Source: Ridgeia piscesae (taxonomy: Eukaryota > Annelida > Polychaeta > Sabellida > Siboglinidae). From it: a stretch of 64,000 nucleotides of DNA. The position numbers were made by a program, and so were the translations under genes. The stretch is taken from the NCBI GenBank assembly GCA_025642075.2, contig JAODUO010000629.1, forward strand, positions 193,501 to 257,500. Direction: 5' to 3'. The notes beneath the pieces are model-generated. The model did no database searches. It had not been told where the DNA came from and was given only the letters and a program-made list of their open reading frames with translations. Shown here in pieces: positions 60,101 to 64,000 of this stretch (position 1 is its first letter; every line of letters starts with the position of its first letter).

Positions 60101-60660
60101 CTCTACTGAGTGTGTTGTAACTCTGTGTCTCTACTGAGTGTGTTATAACTCTGTGGTCTCTACTGAGTGTATTGTAACTCTGTGTCTCTACTGAGTGTGT
60201 TGTAACTCTGTGGTCTCTACTGAGTGTGTTGTAACTCTGTGTCTCTACTGAGTGTGTTATAACTCTGTGGTCTCTACTGAGTGTATTGTAACTCTGTGTC
60301 TCTACTGAGTGTGTTATAACTCTGTGGTCTCTACTGAGTGTGTTGTAACTCTGTGTCTCTACTGAGTGTGTTGTAACTCTGTGGTCTCTACTGAATGTGT
60401 TGTAACTCTGTGGTCTCTACTGAGTGTGTTGTAACTCTGTGTCTCTACTGAGTGTGTTATAACTCTGTGGTCTCTACTGAGTGTATTGTAACTCTGTGGC
60501 CTCTACTGAGTGTGTTGTAACTCTGTGGTCTCTACTGAGTGTGTTATAACTCTGTGGCCTCTACTGAGTGTGTTGTAACTCTGTGGTCTCTACTGAGTGT
60601 ATTGTAACTCTGTGGTCTCTACTGAGTGTATTGTAACTCTGTGGTCTCTACTGAGTGTGT
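54161..60660. repeat. 29-bp minisatellite, about 224 copies, 6.5 kb
   Basis: The unit is TGTGTTGTAACTCTGTGGTC followed by TCTACTGAG. Variants are GGCCTC for GGTCTC (mainly 54170-54880), CTACCGAG (clustered 56550-57550), TTATAAC for TTGTAAC, and a 28-bp form with TGTGTCTC. A single foreign interruption lies at about 54861-54885. A long uniform block occupies about 58260-59220. No reading frame persists. Confidence 0.98.
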
Positions 60661-61001
60661 ACTGGAGACAGAACTTTGACGGAGGGCACAGTGGTGAGCA
60701 CATCCATCTAGCACAGGGCAGTGGTTCGTAACCCCAAGTCTATAGAAGGGGATGACAGGCTGTCACATTTCACAGACCACCCCTAGCTGTATGTTTTGGC
60801 AGATTCAACACATTGAAGTACAGATGAGAGACAACCATCACCATAGCAACAGAGAAAATGTATGCTTTCAAGGACAAACTTGATCGTTGGGTCATGATAG
60901 TCGATATGTGCTATGTTGCTGCCTTCCTTACACTGGCTCAGTTTGCACAAGCAGACTCCAAGTTGGATCATAGTGAGATGAAGAACATGCTTTGTGCTGA
61001 C

Positions 61002-61641
61002 CACGGCTTTATGCAGAATAAAAATTACTGCCAGTCACACATGTTTTGGTGGACACGTGGATGTTAACTGTTAAGCCAGTTTACAAACTTTTAAATGTGT
61101 CTGATGACCTAAAAAAGCCAGTGGTACCACAAGAGGGCACAGTGAAGACTCCAAACCCAGAGAACAACTGGCTACAGACACCACTTCTTCTCAACCAGAG
61201 TGGTTAAAATGTGGAACTCCCTGTCAGACAACACAGATCAGGCCAGGACAGTAAATGAACTGAAGTCACGCCTCCAAAAAGTTTGGATAGGTCACCCAGA
61301 CCTGTATAATTAAAAAAATTCAAATTAACTAGCCTTGACAAACCAGATAAAAACATATGAAAAAAATACATCAATCGAGAACTGCAACATCAGAAAATTA
61401 ATCTTGAGACGGTCTCAATGCTCAGTTTTGGGCAACTACTGAGGTAAGATCTTGAGGTAAGAAATGGACTACAAACACACATGTGACACCATTTTCATGG
61501 CATAACTAACAATATCTATGGTTTTTAAGACCTTATTTTTTGGCTCTTGCGTTGTTTACCCGTCCACCCATATTTCTACCCGTCCATATTCGTTTTTACC
61601 CGTCCCAATGATGAGTGGACGGGTCTCTACATAAAGCTATG
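61002..61641 (-). mobile_element. hAT-type MITE, copy 4, interrupted by a LINE fragment
   Basis: Reverse orientation of copy 1: it begins CACGGCTTTATGCAG and ends CATAAAGCTATG. Flanks GTGCTGAC (60994-61001) and ATGCTGAC (61642-61649) agree at 7 of 8 positions. The element is split after GTGTCTGATGACCT (61110) and resumes at AAATGGACTACAAACACAC (61462), with about 350 bp of foreign sequence between. Confidence 0.85.
61111..61460 (+). mobile_element. 3' fragment of a CR1/L2-like LINE
   Basis: Frame 61146-61313 reads YRHHFFSTRVVKMWNSLSD then a VNELKSRLQKVW segment and a TAA stop. This is the conserved C-terminal tail of CR1/L2-type LINE reverse transcriptase proteins (FFS.RVV..WN.L...FK..LD). 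An in-frame TGA at 61143-61145 shows decay or truncation. The fragment ends in a short duplicated GAGGTAAGATCTTGAGGTAAG, like CR1-type 3' terminal repeats. Confidence 0.72.
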
Positions 61642-61994
61642 ATGCTGACTCAAAAACTGATACTTTCCAGTGGCCCCCACCCTTCAGGCTCGTTTCTCAA
61701 AACAAAATCAATTTCTGTGTCCCATACATGCTAGGGAAAACGACCAGTAAGAGCTCCCAGAGTTACGCTTTGATGGTGAAGTATAAATGATGCACGAATA
61801 TGATCAAGTTTTGGCTTAAAATGAGGGGCAAATATCTAGAAATTTATAAAGAACCAGTGGAATATTGAGTCTTGTGATGTCCCCAACTAGCTACCTCAGT
61901 AAATTTGCTTTCTTTACAACTGAATGGATGGGGGTTGCAGTGGCTAATGACCACAACGAAGGGGTCACTGGGTAAATCTGGTTGAGAAATACTG

Positions 61995-62712
61995 GTCTAG
62001 CTGTAGAGTGCACAATGTCAGCATCAGGCATGGTACATTTTATATCAAAACGTGATTCAATATTGGGGATTATGTATCTATCACCTGTGTGACTTCACTG
62101 ACTAGGAGATTATGTTATTGGTGGTCCCATCTCAATTTGTTTTGGGAAGTAAGTGTTTGATCCAAAGATGACATGTATGACAGTATATTTGAAAAGCAGT
62201 CATATCATAGATGATGTATTATAAAAATGTCTGTTGTATGTATGTATAATCTTTGTAACTGAGCTTTAGCTGCATTTTAAGTGTAAATACTAACAGTTAT
62301 GTTAACTAAGTAATCAACTTATAAATGCATAACATGACAACCAAATTCTTGTATTCATAAAACACACTAATTAATTATTTTTCAGGATCCTGTTACCATC
62401 TATGTTTTATGTGGTGTTATTATATGTTCTTTTTTAAGTAATATATTTTCTTCTTGTATGTATAGGCATATATATGTATAGGCATATATTCATAACAATG
62501 TTTTTCAATCAAGGCAAATTATTATGATTAACACACTTAAAATTGTAGTCTTAAAGTCTTAAACATTTCTTAATTTATACTGACCTTGCACATTGATTTC
62601 CTATTGGCAGCATCAAATTAACATTTATTTTAATATATAAAACTTATTCACAACGTAGTCTCGGCATCGACAAGGCTTGAAAGGTCTCTGAACAACGATT
62701 TGATTCTTAATT
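61995..62712. other. AT-rich sequence, no feature seen
   Basis: AT-rich sequence between the mobile-element cluster and the CpG-containing segment. No supported feature. Confidence 0.45.
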
Positions 62713-62796
62713 TTGTCACCGCTTCATAATCAATCTCATTCAACAAGTACCGGGTTGAATGTTTTCCTGGAATCACCATTCACAAGCTTAATAAAG

Positions 62797-63069
62797 TATT
62801 TTCAGAAATGTTTAATAGTATTTGATTTTAAGTACATTGTCACTGGAACGACTGCGATTGCTGGCAAAGGGAGAGGCAAATCGGATACCCCGCAAATCAG
62901 ATCAGTGAAGCCAATGCTAACGGATCGATCGAAACTCAAACTAAAAGCGGACGTTTTCATTGAAATTGAAGGCAGATTTAGGGCCCTAGCGGCACCGCAC
63001 TTGCACGGAAATATACCGGATAGTGATATAATTAATACGATGTCACATTACACACTAGAGTTAATATAG
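62797..63069 (+). other. Open segment of unknown nature
   Basis: An open frame (from 62713 without an ATG start; first ATGs inside) ends at a TAG or TAA near 63069. It follows an acceptor-like TATTTTCAG at 62790-62799. Its right part (62850-63010) is richer in CpG than the surroundings and is open on the opposite strand too. I recognise no domain. It may be an exon of an unknown gene, or promoter CpG of CLASP. Confidence 0.25.
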
Positions 63070-63075
63070 ACTTAC

Positions 63076-63200
63076 TTCATAATGTATCCGGGGTAGCAAT
63101 GTGTGCATGTATTCTGCTGAAAATAATGGATGTACTGTTTTCATCGAGATGCAAAACCGATCTCATCACAAAAAGCCGCCATCTTGTGCATATCCCGTGA
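63076..63200 (-). other. Candidate non-coding first exon of CLASP
   Basis: A strong donor ATGAA/GTAAGT at 63075 follows a segment that begins near a YY1-type CAAGATGGCGGC (63186-63175). In that layout the exon would join the 5'UTR acceptor at 50038 across a 13-kb intron. The ATG inside the YY1 site opens a short uORF of 13 codons. The exon start is not defined by sequence. Confidence 0.35.
63175..63186 (-). promoter_or_regulatory. YY1-type site at candidate CLASP promoter
   Basis: CAAGATGGCGGC on the minus strand is a full YY1 core, usually found just downstream of transcription starts in the sense orientation. It has the CLASP sense and lies upstream of the donor at 63075. A CTCF-like CCGCTAGTGGGCGC (12 of 14) is 50 bp further upstream. 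Confidence 0.4.
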
Positions 63201-63299
63201 AGCATGTCGGGAAAGCGCCAATTTCTTTGTCTGCCGCTAGTGGGCGCACTGTTGCTGAAAAAGAAAACTGCAGTGGTGCCGCCTGTTGACCAGACCCAT

Positions 63300-64000
63300 T
63301 ATTACCATTCATAGGTATCACCACTAAAGTTGAGCGCATAACCAATTAGACGGCCCTGAAGTCCTTTGGAGGACGTTTATAATTATAAATTAAATGTAGT
63401 TTGGTTGCCCATAGTCACTGCCTAGTCTATTCACCATAATCACCTAATTGGCATTTTCTTTGGTTATCCACATGAGATGACAGGAAACACAGCCAATGCA
63501 GTTGAGATCAATAAAATGTATCAACATTTCATTCTATAGTTCTTTAGCCTCGGTTACCCAGGTTCTTTAGCCAGGTTGCCGTGAGGTGGCAGCACTTTTA
63601 AGCCCCTCAACTCTGACTGGGAAATAAAATAGGCTGCAGTTGTAACCCCAGATTAGGGTAGACACACTGATTGGTTCTCAGGCCGAATTTGAAATAACAA
63701 ATTAAATAACGAAACTTTTTTAATTATTATAAAAACTATTCAAAATTTAACTTTTACTAACACAAAATAAATAGAAATACGAATTTCCAGTTGTTTATAA
63801 AATAGGACTTACTGCAGGATTAAATAGTATCCGTGAGATGGCAGCATTGTTTATCCCCACACGGATAATATTCAAAAGCCGGTGTGGCGGTCCAGAACGT
63901 CGAGCGGTCCAGAACGTCAAAAGGTTAGCGGTTCATGGGGAAGGTTAGCGCGACGTTACGGCCCGCGGCTAGCCAGTCTGGGATGTATATCCGGTCCAGG
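63300..64000. other. Upstream sequence ending in CpG-rich block
   Basis: Mostly AT-rich to 63860. The last 120 bp are CpG-rich with a direct repeat of GGTCCAGAACGTC (63890 region and about 17 bp on). The 15-mer CCGTGAGRTGGCAGC occurs twice, near 63580 and near 63830. An inverted CCAAT (GATTGGT) is at about 63670. The block may belong to a promoter or to a neighbouring gene beyond the window. Confidence 0.35.

Larger units (their letters stand above)
60719..61994. mobile_element. Possible hAT-like element with nested insertions
   Basis: The left end CAGTGGTTCGTAACC and the right end, reverse complement CAGTATTTCTCAACC, resemble Charlie-type hAT termini (11 of 15 positions match). No matching 8-bp target duplication is seen, so the boundaries are uncertain. 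It contains the MITE at 61002-61641. Confidence 0.35.

Overview
The window is eukaryotic nuclear DNA from an invertebrate animal: short exons bounded by GT/AG, long repeat-filled introns, tRNA-derived SINEs and DNA-transposon relics. The SINE heads and the long GT/CA arrays resemble those of molluscs, so a mollusc or other lophotrochozoan is my best guess; this is inference. I see no prokaryotic feature, CRISPR array, rRNA gene, functional tRNA gene or complete viral genome.

One protein-coding gene dominates, on the minus strand. It is a CLASP (CLIP-associating protein, CLASP1/2 orthologue; microtubule plus-end and rescue factor). I rebuilt 27 coding exons between 50038 and 4185. Their phases close without a break and give 949 codons. 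They cover TOG1 (about residues 1-231), TOG2 (about 313-540), the Ser/Arg-rich linker with one SxIP EB-binding motif (777-780), and the start of TOG3 (894 onward). The rest of TOG3 and the C-terminal domain lie beyond position 1. The start codon is in the exon at 49673-50038, whose right edge is a splice acceptor, so at least one non-coding exon lies further right. A candidate first exon and promoter is near 63.08-63.26 kb.

Layout: 1-4.2 kb, a 31/33-bp minisatellite ending at the splice donor of the last exon seen. 4.2-9.7 kb, linker and TOG3 exons. 9.7-16.8 kb, a large intron. 16.8-24.8 kb, linker and TOG2 exons with a SINE, a 32-bp minisatellite and a GT array. 27.7-36.6 kb, TOG1 exons with an 18-bp array, a roughly 27-bp array and a hAT MITE. 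36.6-49.7 kb, a long intron with two more MITEs, SINE heads and a 36-bp minisatellite. 50-63 kb, the probable first intron with a large inverted repeat, a 6.5-kb 29-bp minisatellite, and a MITE that contains a LINE 3' end. 63-64 kb, a CpG-containing promoter-like end.

Six minisatellites make up about a quarter of the window. Four of them start or stop within about 5 bp of a CLASP splice site. I found no new multi-gene system. The most notable items are the arrays tied to splice sites, a four-copy hAT MITE family with intact or near-intact 8-bp target duplications, and unannotated small CLASP exons.
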